Shown: in pieces, positions 48,107-56,301 of the stretch
Layout: each line of letters starts with the position of its first letter
Position numbering within the stretch: position 1 is the stretch's first letter
From: Trichocoleus sp. FACHB-46
Lineage (GTDB): Bacteria; Cyanobacteriota; Cyanobacteriia; FACHB-46
Direction of reading: 5' to 3'
NCBI RefSeq assembly: GCF_014695385.1
Contig: NZ_JACJOD010000022.1
Coordinates: 124,001-188,000, forward strand
Length of the DNA stretch: 64,000 nt
Translations under genes and position numbers: made by a program
The notes under the pieces: model-generated
Seen by the model: the letters and a program-made list of their open reading frames with translations, nothing else
Databases searched by the model: none
What the model was told of the DNA's origin: nothing

Positions 48107-49204
48107 ATGAGTAGCAAAGCTGGGACGTGGACAGAAACCTTTAATCATCCCGATCGCTTTATCCAAGGGTGGCATTGGGCACTGCGATCGCGAGATCTCA
48201 AAGTAGGGCAGGTCAAACCTGTGCAGCTGTTGGGGCGAGAGTTGGCAATCTACCGCAACCAAGATGGCCAAGTGGTGGCCCTAGATGCATACTGCCCACA
48301 TATGGGGGCACATTTGGCGGAAGGCAAAGTAGATGGCACAGGCATTCGCTGTTTCTTCCATAACTGGAAATTTGATTCTCAAGGGCATTGTGTAGATGTG
48401 CCTTGCTTAGGGAAAATGATTCCTGCCAAACTCTCCAGTTGGCCAGCCGTCGAGCATTACGGCTTGATTTGGGTTTGGACGGGAGAGACACCCCAGCAAT
48501 CTCTACCCTTTGTCCCAGAGCTAGAACATACACACTGTGACGTGATGTTTGGCTCGCATTTTTTCAAAAACTGCCATCCGAATGTGCTGCTGATCAATGC
48601 GATCGATGCTCAGCATTTCAATACGGTGCATAACTTTCCGATTCAGATTGTGTTCCGCACAGAGACGCTGCATCGCAATGCCATCACCTTCAGTAACACG
48701 ACACGGGGTGGCGATGAATCTTGGCTAATGCGGTTGATTCTGCCGTTTTATAAAAATGAGGGCACCTACAGCATGTGCTACTGGTATGGCAGCACGGGTA
48801 CAGTCACCCTCGGCCCCGATTTTCTCCACTTCTACATCATGTTTACTCTACGGCTGTTGGAAGGTGGTAAAACAGAAGGACAAACCGTTTTAATCACCAA
48901 AAAGCGACCTGGGCTTCTGGGTTGGCTGTTGAATCGACTAATTCTATTCGTTACCCAATTAGTCGGCAACTACTTTGCCAAAGGTGATACTCAGGTCTTT
49001 CAGACGATTAAATTCAACCTCAAAACTCCGACCAAAGCGGATCAATCTATCGTTCAGTTCATGCAGCATGTCGAGCAACAGCAACCGCTGGCTTGGGGAA
49101 CTTGGGAGCCAACTTCAGAACTAGCGCAAGCACCTGTGACAGAAAAACTACAGACTAATTCTGGGACGCAACCTGAGCCAGAACGGGTTTGGGAGGCTGT
49201 ATGA
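48107..49204 (+). CDS. Rieske non-haem iron oxygenase (1)
   Basis: 365 residues. The Rieske centre is C63-x-H65 ... C82-x2-H85 (YCPHMGAHL, CFFHNW). The mononuclear iron site is D167-x2-H170-x4-H175 (NAIDAQHFNTVHN). The form GWHWALRSRDLKVGQVKPV resembles KshA/DAF-36-like steroid oxygenases and related single-component enzymes rather than benzoate dioxygenases. The C-terminal section has a hydrophobic segment (GWLLNRLILFVTQLV) that may touch membrane. It needs an electron donor, perhaps the ferredoxin encoded at 53464. The SDR gene overlaps its stop by four bases (ATGA). Confidence 0.92.
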   Translation: MSSKAGTWTETFNHPDRFIQGWHWALRSRDLKVGQVKPVQLLGRELAIYRNQDGQVVALDAYCPHMGAHLAEGKVDGTGIRCFFHNWKFDSQGHCVDVPCLGKMIPAKLSSWPAVEHYGLIWVWTGETPQQSLPFVPELEHTHCDVMFGSHFFKNCHPNVLLINAIDAQHFNTVHNFPIQIVFRTETLHRNAITFSNTTRGGDESWLMRLILPFYKNEGTYSMCYWYGSTGTVTLGPDFLHFYIMFTLRLLEGGKTEGQTVLITKKRPGLLGWLLNRLILFVTQLVGNYFAKGDTQVFQTIKFNLKTPTKADQSIVQFMQHVEQQQPLAWGTWEPTSELAQAPVTEKLQTNSGTQPEPERVWEAV

Positions 49205-50043
49205 AAACAGTCCTGATTACAGGCTGCTCCTCTGGATTTGGACGCGGCATGGTGGATGAGTTTCTCCGGTGCGGTTGGCAAGTGATCAGCACGATGCGGC
49301 AAGCAAACCAACGCCGAGGGCTACTGGCAGAATCGCTAGAGAAGTATGGCGATCGCTTAACAATCCTCGATTTGGATGTCACCGATCCGACTCAACGAGA
49401 GACAGTTACAGAGTATGTACGCCAAAAAGGAGATTTAGATTGTCTGGTAAATAATGCAGGCGATCGCTTTTTCGGCCCCCTGGAGGATCTCAGCGAAGCT
49501 CAACTGCGGCGACAAATGGAGGTAAATTTCTATGGTCCCGCGCTGCTGACGCGAGCTTTACTACCTGGGATCCGGACAGCGCAGGGCACGATTGTTTTTG
49601 TCTCCTCGACGTTTGGTTATACAGGTTTCCCGCTGACCTCCGCTTACTGCGCTAGTAAATATGCTTTGGAAGGCTTGGCTGAGAGTCTGTATTACGAGCT
49701 AAAGCCGCATGGCGTGCATGTTGCCCTGATTGAACCAGGAGCCAGCCACACTAACTTTGGTCACGATCCGGGTTGGGCAGAAGGAGATTCGGAAGTTTAT
49801 CAGTTACAGATGCAGAATTATCACTTGCTGAAGGAGCGATTACGGGCCAAATCCCCCAACAACACAATCCAAGTGGCTCAACAAGCGGTGGCTTTGGCAG
49901 AAGGGCGATCGCGACGCTTACGAGTACGAGTCGGACAGGATGCAACATTGGTGTATTTCTTTCAACGGCTCGTACCTGATTGGATTCGCCTGCCCTTGAT
50001 CGATCGGTTCTACCGTCGGATCTTTTTACGGAGGCCAGCTTAA
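49201..50043 (+). CDS. Short-chain dehydrogenase/reductase
   Basis: 280 residues. The NAD(P)-binding TGCSSGFG is at 7-14, NNAG at 84-87, Ser135/136 in FVSSTFG, and Y149-x3-K153 in YCASKYALEG. The set is complete, so it should be active. It probably reduces or oxidises a ketone/alcohol created by the neighbouring oxygenases. The ATG at 49201 overlaps the preceding stop, and the stop TAA overlaps the next ATG (TAATG). Confidence 0.92.
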   Translation: MKTVLITGCSSGFGRGMVDEFLRCGWQVISTMRQANQRRGLLAESLEKYGDRLTILDLDVTDPTQRETVTEYVRQKGDLDCLVNNAGDRFFGPLEDLSEAQLRRQMEVNFYGPALLTRALLPGIRTAQGTIVFVSSTFGYTGFPLTSAYCASKYALEGLAESLYYELKPHGVHVALIEPGASHTNFGHDPGWAEGDSEVYQLQMQNYHLLKERLRAKSPNNTIQVAQQAVALAEGRSRRLRVRVGQDATLVYFFQRLVPDWIRLPLIDRFYRRIFLRRPA

Positions 50044-50990
50044 TGAATCCGAACATTGCTGGATTTGATCTACCTCTGCTTGATGAAGGAGACAAACTCA
50101 ATCGGATTTTGGCTTCCACTTTAGGTAATCAGCTACCCACAGCAACACAGCTTTCCTACTCCTACCAGTCAATCTCGCAACTACCACAACCTTATTGGGA
50201 TGCAACGCATTTTGGTCTGGAACGGGTGGCGATCTTTCAGGATGCTAGTTCAACTGAACAACAGGCGATCGCGCAGATTGCTAGCCAAGGATTGTTGCTA
50301 GAAGCCTACTTCGTGGAAAAAGCGGGGATGGGCTACATGGCTAAGATGCTCTTGCTGGCAGAAACTCTAGAGGAACGAATGCTCTACAGTCTCTTCGCTG
50401 CCGAGGAAGCAACCCATTTAGCTCAGATTCGAGGTTTCTTTGCTCCGCAGGATGAGGGGGAAGAAAAAGAGTCGACTAGCACAGACGATCCGTTTCTCCG
50501 GTTTCTGTCAGATCTCTTAGAGACAGAGGACAAAGCCATCTTGCTATTTATCATTCAGGTGGTGTTGGAAGGATGGGGGCTGAGCCACTATCGCAGTTTA
50601 GCCAAGGGATGCTCTCACTTGGAGTTAGGCCAATTGTTTGAGCAATTTCTCCAAGCCGAAGCGCGTCATCATGGTTCTGGCTTGATGCTGTTTAACCAAA
50701 TATCTTTGTCTAAGCCAAGCCAAAGCGCCATCGTAGAAGCATTGATTCTGTTTCTTCGTATGGTACAAGTTGGGCCGCAGAGAGTCTTAAGTGCGATCGC
50801 TCAAGTCAAAGGAGATCTATCGCGATTGCAACAAATTCAAGTTTTGCAAGAGTTAGAAACTGAGATCCAGAGCGGGGCGCGGTTGAGTTATTTACGCTCC
50901 CTGATGCAGAAAACCACTGCTCACGCCATTGTCCAAGAATTAGAGGAACGTGGTTCTTTCAAACCCTTCCCAGCGGAGAAATGTATATGA
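50043..50990 (+). CDS. Ferritin-like diiron protein
   Basis: 315 residues of helices. Candidate ligands are Glu87/Glu92 (LLLEAYFVEKAG), Glu122-x2-His125 (AEEATH), Glu176 (VVLEGWG) and Glu206-x2-His209 (EARHHG). This is the paired E...ExxH pattern of a four-helix diiron bundle. The sequence is not a ferritin, rubrerythrin or acyl-ACP desaturase that I know. It may be an oxygenase or oxidase of the CADD/HDO-like group, which is inference. A disordered acidic stretch lies at about 136-150. The following gene overlaps its end by 4 bases. Confidence 0.85.
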   Translation: MNPNIAGFDLPLLDEGDKLNRILASTLGNQLPTATQLSYSYQSISQLPQPYWDATHFGLERVAIFQDASSTEQQAIAQIASQGLLLEAYFVEKAGMGYMAKMLLLAETLEERMLYSLFAAEEATHLAQIRGFFAPQDEGEEKESTSTDDPFLRFLSDLLETEDKAILLFIIQVVLEGWGLSHYRSLAKGCSHLELGQLFEQFLQAEARHHGSGLMLFNQISLSKPSQSAIVEALILFLRMVQVGPQRVLSAIAQVKGDLSRLQQIQVLQELETEIQSGARLSYLRSLMQKTTAHAIVQELEERGSFKPFPAEKCI

Positions 50991-52258
50991 ACAATTTATT
51001 TGACGACCCTCAAACAAATACCTTGCTGAAGAATCAAAAGGTTTACCGCAAGCTGCAAATTAACTACCAACGCAACCAGCAACAAGATCAAACTGCCGCG
51101 ATCGATGCCGCTGCTGCCAACTTTAACTATGACCACTGCAAAGATGAATACTGGAACCCGGAGGAGTTCTCCCTGCTTTACGGCACTCCTTTGTGGGAGC
51201 AAGCCAGCTCTAGCCAACGCATTGTATTAAACCATCTTTATTGGGTAGCTTATTACTCGCAGATTGTCTCAGCGGAGATCGCGACGATTTTCTTTAACCA
51301 GACAAGCGCGGCGGGTCTCTATGCTCAAGAAGATTTCCGCTTGGTCTGTGACACTTTGGATCTAGAGTCAGCCCAAGAACGAGCCCATATTCAGGCATTC
51401 AGAACCATCGCTAGTCAGACAGAGGCAGCCTTGTTCGGTCAACGGGTTTTTACGTATCCCATGCGGGGACCGTTTGCAGAGACAGTGATCTTTGCCGATA
51501 CCAACGCCCTAAAACTCTGGTGGAAGCAGGTTCAGCTCAAATGTTTTGGCTTGTTGTCTTCAGATAACACCTTTCTAGCGTGCCAATATTTCACGGTTCG
51601 GGGAGTGCGGACACTGAACGGCAAACTGGTACAGCATAAGCTCAGCGCTTACTACCAAAAGCATCCTGATCCAGAGAATGCACCGATTCCCAGCCAAATT
51701 TCCTACTATCATTTCTTGGATGAGAGTTTCCATTTCAACAGTTCTACGATTCTGTCTCATGATGTCGTGAAGTGCTTAAAGCCTCCGACAAAGTTTGAAC
51801 AAACGGTCGCAAACTTAGGGTTGCGGGGTTGTCAGCGCGATCATTATCATTTCTCCGCAGCCATCAACGGCATCTTTTGGTATGACCCAGCTCTGTATAG
51901 AGCGATCTATCAAGTGCTGCGATCGCCTGTATTTGAGATGAGCGATCGCGAAGCTAAAGAAATGATAATGGCTTGCTTTACTCAAGAATCCGAAGGATTG
52001 CACCGCAGCTATCAAACGCATCAAGAGGCAATGGAATCGTACAAGGTATATGTCGATAAGCTCGATTATGTCTGGCAGAGTAATCGGGAAATGTCTTTGA
52101 TGGCAGCCAATTCTATTCCTAAATATTTAGCAACTCAGCAACGAGCCATGCAGAATTTTTTGGCTACAGGAGAAGTTGCTTCTGTGCCGCGATCGCAGTC
52201 AACCTTTATTTCCACGCCTGCGGAAGTGGCTAACGCGGTTTTGGAGGAGGCGAGTTGA
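50987..52258 (+). CDS. AurF-like diiron oxygenase
   Basis: 423 residues. ERAHIQAF (Glu131-x2-His134), SAEIAT (Glu97) and LDESFHFNSS (Asp245, Glu246, His249) with H258 fit the diiron signatures of the AurF (p-aminobenzoate N-oxygenase) family. The family oxidises amines to nitro compounds or hydroxylates other substrates. Two further cysteine-rich points and WWKQVQLKCFGLL lie between the motifs. The ATG at 50987 is preferred (GGAG 8 bases before); the earlier ATG at 50981 adds two residues. Its TGA is two bases before the next ATG. The substrate is unknown. Confidence 0.8.
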   Translation: MNNLFDDPQTNTLLKNQKVYRKLQINYQRNQQQDQTAAIDAAAANFNYDHCKDEYWNPEEFSLLYGTPLWEQASSSQRIVLNHLYWVAYYSQIVSAEIATIFFNQTSAAGLYAQEDFRLVCDTLDLESAQERAHIQAFRTIASQTEAALFGQRVFTYPMRGPFAETVIFADTNALKLWWKQVQLKCFGLLSSDNTFLACQYFTVRGVRTLNGKLVQHKLSAYYQKHPDPENAPIPSQISYYHFLDESFHFNSSTILSHDVVKCLKPPTKFEQTVANLGLRGCQRDHYHFSAAINGIFWYDPALYRAIYQVLRSPVFEMSDREAKEMIMACFTQESEGLHRSYQTHQEAMESYKVYVDKLDYVWQSNREMSLMAANSIPKYLATQQRAMQNFLATGEVASVPRSQSTFISTPAEVANAVLEEAS

Positions 52259-52260
52259 AC

Positions 52261-53316
52261 ATGCAATTCATTCCTTCCACTTTACCTGATCTCAAAGCTC
52301 CAGTTTTTAACAATGGAAATGTCGTAGCTCAAGGCTGGTATATCATCTGTGCGAGTCGTGATTTATCAGTTGGTCGAGCAAAGTCTTTTGATCTGTGTGG
52401 TCTAAGAATAGCTGTATATCGGGGCGAAGATGGGGAGGTTCGAGCTTTAGATGCCTATTGCCCTCATTTGGGCACCGACTTGAGCCTAGGACGAGTCGAT
52501 GGCAATATGATTCGTTGCTTTTTCCATCACTGGGCCTTTGATGGCGCTGGTAAATGCCAAGACATCCCTTGTCAAGCTCAAATTCCAGATAGAGCCAAGA
52601 TTCAAGCTTATGCTACCGACGAGAAATATGGCTTTATTTGGGTGTATCCAGACAGCCAAGCGCCAGAACCTGTAGTTGAGTTTGACGAGTTAAAAGGTAA
52701 ATCCTTGGTTGTTTGGCACGATCCGCCTTTGGAGCGGCACTGCCATCATCACATCTGCATGATGAATGGCATCGATGCACAACATTTACGAACGGTTCAC
52801 AAGCTCAATGTTGAGATGGAATTATCTCTCGATCGCAATGCAATCGGTAACGTGATTGATTTCACCATGTGCGGAGAGATTCCTGGTAAGACGTGGCGAG
52901 AAACCGTACTTCAGAGATTTTTAGGTAAAAGGTATGAGTATTCCATGCGCTACGCCGATGGCTGTATGGGATTGCTAACCATGATGAAAAATGTGCGATT
53001 GGTGTCACCGCTACATATGATTTACGCCTACACACCGATCGCGCCTAACAAAACTCGGATTCAACCGATTTATGTAGCAGCGAAAAGACCAGGAATTTGG
53101 GGTTGGTTCGTAACGCGATCGCTCCTACTCCTCACTCGCCTGAGCTACTACTTTCTTCGTGATGAAGATGGCCTGATCTACAACAACATCCGGTTTGATC
53201 CGCAAGTGCTTCTGGGTATTGATGCACCGTTAGTGAAATATATGAACTATGTGAATCAGCTCAAACCTTCGCTCTGGTCAAAATGTTTTTCTAAGCAGAA
53301 ATCATCCGAAGTTTAA
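52261..53316 (+). CDS. Rieske non-haem iron oxygenase (2)
   Basis: 351 residues. The Rieske ligands are C67-x-H69 and C86-x2-H89 (YCPHLGTDL, CFFHHW). The mononuclear site is D172-x2-H175-x4-H180 (GIDAQHLRTVH). It is the same subfamily as the enzyme at 48107 (RDLSVGRAKSFDLCG against RDLKVGQVKPVQLLG), so the two are probably related by an old duplication. GGAGGCGAG precedes the ATG. The C-terminal region has GWFVTRSLLLLTRL, again a possible membrane contact. The following 147-base gap carries a foldback repeat. Confidence 0.92.
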   Translation: MQFIPSTLPDLKAPVFNNGNVVAQGWYIICASRDLSVGRAKSFDLCGLRIAVYRGEDGEVRALDAYCPHLGTDLSLGRVDGNMIRCFFHHWAFDGAGKCQDIPCQAQIPDRAKIQAYATDEKYGFIWVYPDSQAPEPVVEFDELKGKSLVVWHDPPLERHCHHHICMMNGIDAQHLRTVHKLNVEMELSLDRNAIGNVIDFTMCGEIPGKTWRETVLQRFLGKRYEYSMRYADGCMGLLTMMKNVRLVSPLHMIYAYTPIAPNKTRIQPIYVAAKRPGIWGWFVTRSLLLLTRLSYYFLRDEDGLIYNNIRFDPQVLLGIDAPLVKYMNYVNQLKPSLWSKCFSKQKSSEV

Positions 53317-53336
53317 ACGTTTTTATTTGTATCTAA

Positions 53337-53413
53337 TGTAGTGAGGCAGAGCATTCGACCTATAGCCTTTGCAGTTGTCGGAAGAACATCTACCGAATGC
53401 TTCGCCTCTACAG
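53337..53413. repeat. MITE-like foldback element in the operon
   Basis: GAGGCAGAGCATTCG (53343-53357) pairs with CGAATGCTTCGCCTC (53394-53408) with two mismatches, and flanking TGTAG/CTACA extends the ends. The centre is 36 bases. The element is about 77 bases long and fills the only larger gap of the operon. Similar GAGGCGAAGCATTCG sequences are common in cyanobacterial dispersed repeats, by memory. Confidence 0.65.
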
Positions 53414-53463
53414 GTGCAGCCCAAAATATTTCATTAATAATTATTTGACTCCTGGTTTTTATC

Positions 53464-53763
53464 ATGAACGCGTCCTGTTGTGTGGTTCACTTTCCGAATG
53501 CAAACTATGCATCCCTTACTCTAGAACCCCACCAGCATCTAGCCGAGCAGCTCACAGTCCAAAATTCTCCGGTGCTGTTTGGTTGTCGCACAGGTCTTTG
53601 TGGAACCTGTTTGGTTACCGTGACCGGGGAGCTGTCACCACCTAGTGCCGCCGAACAAGAGATTTTGGATATGCTAGCACCTGGGAATCCTCAAGCCAGA
53701 TTGGCTTGCCAAATCGATGTGATGGGAGAAATCGCGATCGCGCCTCTGACGGAGGTTATATGA
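53464..53763 (+). CDS. [2Fe-2S] plant-type ferredoxin
   Basis: 99 residues. C41-x4-C46-x2-C49 ... C82 (GCRTGLCGTC, RLACQ) is the plant-type cluster signature. It is shorter at the N-terminus than photosynthetic PetF and has CRTGLCGTC, typical of oxygenase-associated ferredoxins. It is the obvious electron donor for the Rieske oxygenases and perhaps the diiron enzymes beside it. No ferredoxin reductase is encoded here; the cell's FNR or photosystem I could reduce it. The ATG overlap with the next gene is ATGA, with GGAGG upstream. Confidence 0.93.
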   Translation: MNASCCVVHFPNANYASLTLEPHQHLAEQLTVQNSPVLFGCRTGLCGTCLVTVTGELSPPSAAEQEILDMLAPGNPQARLACQIDVMGEIAIAPLTEVI

Positions 53764-54782
53764 AATTTGAGGATTTCTGGTATGTGGTGGCTCAAAGTGA
53801 GCAACTAAAACCCAATAAAGTTCTATCTCGGACTGTATTGGGAGAATGGCTAGCGGTTTTTCGAGATGAGAATGGTGAAGCTGTCGCTCTACGCGATCGC
53901 TGTATGCACCGCAACAGTCGGCTATCTAGTGGTCAGGTATGCCAAGGACAGGTGCATTGTCCGTATCACGGCTGGGTATATGACAACAATGGAACTGTCG
54001 TAGCAGTGCCAGCAGAAGGAGATGACTTCAAGCAGCTTCAAGCTCGACGGGTGAAGCATTACGAGACTTGTGAGCAAGATGGTTATGTCTATGTACGCCT
54101 GACCGACCAGCCGAGTGAGGAATTTGAGCCCTTTCCGATGCCTCACTACCAAGAGCCAGGCTGGGCAACGGTACGAGTGATCAACCGCTTCCGCAATAAT
54201 GTCACGAACTGCGCTGAGAACTTTATTGATATTCCGCATACGGCTTCTGTACATCCTGGTGTTTTCCGTACGCCTCGCAGACAAAAGCTAGAGATGACAG
54301 TAGAGCGGCAAAAAGGAGCAGTGCGGGCAGAATACCGAAACGAAACTACGAATCTGGGTTGGTACGCCAAATTTCTCAATCCCAAGGGCGGCAAGATTCG
54401 CCATACAGATTATTTCTTCATGCCCAATGTCACCAGCGTCGAGTATGACATGGGGCCGTATCGCCAACTGTGGATTACCAGTCAATCCGTCCCAGAAACA
54501 GAAGATTCCACCTTGGTCTATACCGATGTTACTTACAACTATGGCATTTGGAATCAATTGGCGCGTCCCTTCATCCATTGGACAGCTCAACACATCATCG
54601 GTCAGGATGTGGCAGCGTTGGACTTGCAGCAAGAAGTGATTAAGAAATACGGTCAGAAATTTGCTAATACTCCGGCGGATACGATTCATACATTCGTGGA
54701 ATCGATTCGCGATCGCATTGCTGCTGGTGAAGATCCCCGTCTGTTGCCTGATCAGTCGGTTCAAGTCACGTTCTGGGTGTAG
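53760..54782 (+). CDS. Rieske non-haem iron oxygenase (3)
   Basis: 340 residues. The Rieske centre is C48-x-H50 and C67-x2-H70 (CMHRNSRLS, CPYHGW); the iron site is D157-x2-H160-x4-H165 (ENFIDIPHTASVH). The CPYHGW form and ENFIDxxH pattern belong to a different branch from the other two (PobA/CAO/vanillate-demethylase-like). I chose the ATG at 53760, with GGAGG at 53750-53754. It probably takes electrons from the ferredoxin whose stop overlaps its start. The TAG stop lies two bases before the next ATG. Confidence 0.92.
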   Translation: MKFEDFWYVVAQSEQLKPNKVLSRTVLGEWLAVFRDENGEAVALRDRCMHRNSRLSSGQVCQGQVHCPYHGWVYDNNGTVVAVPAEGDDFKQLQARRVKHYETCEQDGYVYVRLTDQPSEEFEPFPMPHYQEPGWATVRVINRFRNNVTNCAENFIDIPHTASVHPGVFRTPRRQKLEMTVERQKGAVRAEYRNETTNLGWYAKFLNPKGGKIRHTDYFFMPNVTSVEYDMGPYRQLWITSQSVPETEDSTLVYTDVTYNYGIWNQLARPFIHWTAQHIIGQDVAALDLQQEVIKKYGQKFANTPADTIHTFVESIRDRIAAGEDPRLLPDQSVQVTFWV

Positions 54783-54784
54783 GG

Positions 54785-55504
54785 ATGGCGATCTTTGCTG
54801 CTTTTGTTACTTTACTATTGTTGACCGTAACTCGCGATCGCTGCTTTAATCTCCTCTTGCAGAAGAACCGAGAAGATTGGCTGCTAGATATGTCAGGTTT
54901 ATTGGTTCAAGGAGTGGTGATTCCTGCTCTACAACTACTATTGGTTTATCAACTATATCAATGGTTGTTACCTGCCTGGAAAGGAGGTTTAGAGCTACCT
55001 CTTGGGCTAGGGTTCCTGCTCAGCTTTGTTTTCGTAGATTATCTCTATTATTGGAACCATCGCCTGCTCCATCATCGCTTCTGGCCTTGGCACCAAGTTC
55101 ATCACACCGTTACTCAAATGGACGTGTTGGGCACCTCTCGCAATACGCTATGGAGCAGCTTTTTTATTCTGTATCTGTGGATTCATCCCTTGTTTCTCTT
55201 TCTGTTGCAGCATCCAGCAGGTTATGTTTTGGGAGTCACCTTAACTGCAATTTTGGATCTGTGGCGACATAGTGCGATCGCTCCTGATCCTCAGAGTTTG
55301 ATTTATTGTTGGCTTTCACCTTGGCTTGTTTTGCCCCAAGACCATGCTTGGCATCATGCCCAACCTCAGGGCTGCAATTATGGAGCGAATCTGAAGCTGT
55401 GGGATCAATTGCATGGGACTTATTACGAATGCGATCGCGCTCCAGAAGCATTGGGGATTGAGACGAATTTGACGTTATCTCAGAAGCTATTTTGGCCTTT
55501 TTAG
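54785..55504 (+). CDS. Fatty acid hydroxylase/sterol desaturase family membrane enzyme
   Basis: 239 residues with about four membrane helices and three histidine boxes: H92RLLHH97, H103QVHH107 and H187AWHH191, with His162 and His210 also placed for metal binding. This pattern belongs to the ERG3/SUR2-like membrane diiron oxygenases (C4-sterol oxidase, beta-carotene hydroxylase, fatty acid hydroxylase). It may hydroxylate a lipid or isoprenoid chain. The ATG at 54785 directly follows the Rieske gene. The sequence suits neither CrtR nor DesA exactly, so the substrate is open. Confidence 0.9.
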   Translation: MAIFAAFVTLLLLTVTRDRCFNLLLQKNREDWLLDMSGLLVQGVVIPALQLLLVYQLYQWLLPAWKGGLELPLGLGFLLSFVFVDYLYYWNHRLLHHRFWPWHQVHHTVTQMDVLGTSRNTLWSSFFILYLWIHPLFLFLLQHPAGYVLGVTLTAILDLWRHSAIAPDPQSLIYCWLSPWLVLPQDHAWHHAQPQGCNYGANLKLWDQLHGTYYECDRAPEALGIETNLTLSQKLFWPF

Positions 55505-55521
55505 GGATAGGGAGTTGATCG

Positions 55522-56289
55522 ATGGAGACTCATCAAACGGAGATAAACCTAACCCCCCAACCCCGTTCCCTGCCAGGGAAGGGGGAGCAAATAGTGAACC
55601 AGATGAAGGTAGAGCGGCAGGGAATGACTTGGCTTAGCGCTATATTGGCTTGCTTTCCGGTGCTGGTGATGTTGTTAGCAGGAGGTTCTTTTCTGGCAAT
55701 CTGTATCTCTCCTAGCGTTTGGACTGTTTTACTGGTGCTGTTTTCGCTTTATGGCATGCCGCTATTGATTTACCGCATCCATAATCACTTTTATCCTCAG
55801 TTAGAAGGCATTAGCTATCTGCAAGGAAAAGAGTATTCGCCTTGGTGGGGGAGTCATCAAATTCAGGCTGTCTATATTGCCTTTCCAGCTTTAGAAACTG
55901 TGCTGCGTTTAATTCCTGGTGCCTTCTCCTTTTGGTTGCGGCTGTGGGGTTCCAAAATAGGCAAAGGTGTTTATTGGACTCCCCATCTGGAGATTGCCGA
56001 TCGCGGATTGTTAGAGATAGGCGATCGCGTCATTTTCGGTCATCAGGTGGGTCTCTATCCGCACATTATTAAGCCTCGAAAGCAAGATTTGATGCTGTAT
56101 GTCAAACAGATCAAAATCAGAGACGGTGTGTTTTTAGGGGCTTGGAATCACCTTGGGCCTGGGGTTGTTGTACAAGCAGAAACATACATCCCCGTTTTTA
56201 CGCATGTGTACCCTAACCAAATGATTGATCAGAGCAAAGTTCAAACTCTTTTAGCCAAACAGCAACATCAACCCTCAAAACTTGAGTAA
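55522..56289 (+). CDS. Membrane-associated hexapeptide-repeat acyltransferase-like protein
   Basis: 255 residues. Two hydrophobic helices (about 38-80) lead to a left-handed beta-helix-type region with hexapeptide-like triplets: IGKGVYWTPHLEIADRGLL, EIGDRVIFGHQV, IKIRDGVFLGAWNHLGPGVVV. Such domains use acyl-CoA or acyl-ACP to acylate sugars or lipids. The active-site His of the family could be His159 or His193. The first 27 residues are encoded partly by a dispersed C-rich repeat (55546-55588); the ATG at 55522 has GGGAG 7 bases before, but an ATG at 55603 would begin at the conserved part. Substrate unknown. Confidence 0.75.
   Translation: METHQTEINLTPQPRSLPGKGEQIVNQMKVERQGMTWLSAILACFPVLVMLLAGGSFLAICISPSVWTVLLVLFSLYGMPLLIYRIHNHFYPQLEGISYLQGKEYSPWWGSHQIQAVYIAFPALETVLRLIPGAFSFWLRLWGSKIGKGVYWTPHLEIADRGLLEIGDRVIFGHQVGLYPHIIKPRKQDLMLYVKQIKIRDGVFLGAWNHLGPGVVVQAETYIPVFTHVYPNQMIDQSKVQTLLAKQQHQPSKLE
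55546..55588. repeat. C-rich dispersed repeat inside the acyltransferase 5' end
   Basis: The segment AACCTAACCCCCCAACCCCG continues to TTCCCTGCCAGGGAAGGGGG and contains TTCCCTG/CAGGGAA (7-base stem). This form is a frequent dispersed repeat in cyanobacterial genomes, by memory. It is in frame and encodes about 14 residues. Confidence 0.65.
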
Positions 56290-56301
56290 TCCTAAAATTT
56301 T

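Noticed and set aside
50043-50990. Bacterioferritin or rubrerythrin
   Set aside because: Length, missing rubredoxin domain and motif spacing do not fit; kept as an unassigned ferritin-like diiron protein.
54288-54764. 158-codon minus-strand frame
   Set aside because: Antisense shadow of Rieske oxygenase 3, which has full metal motifs.
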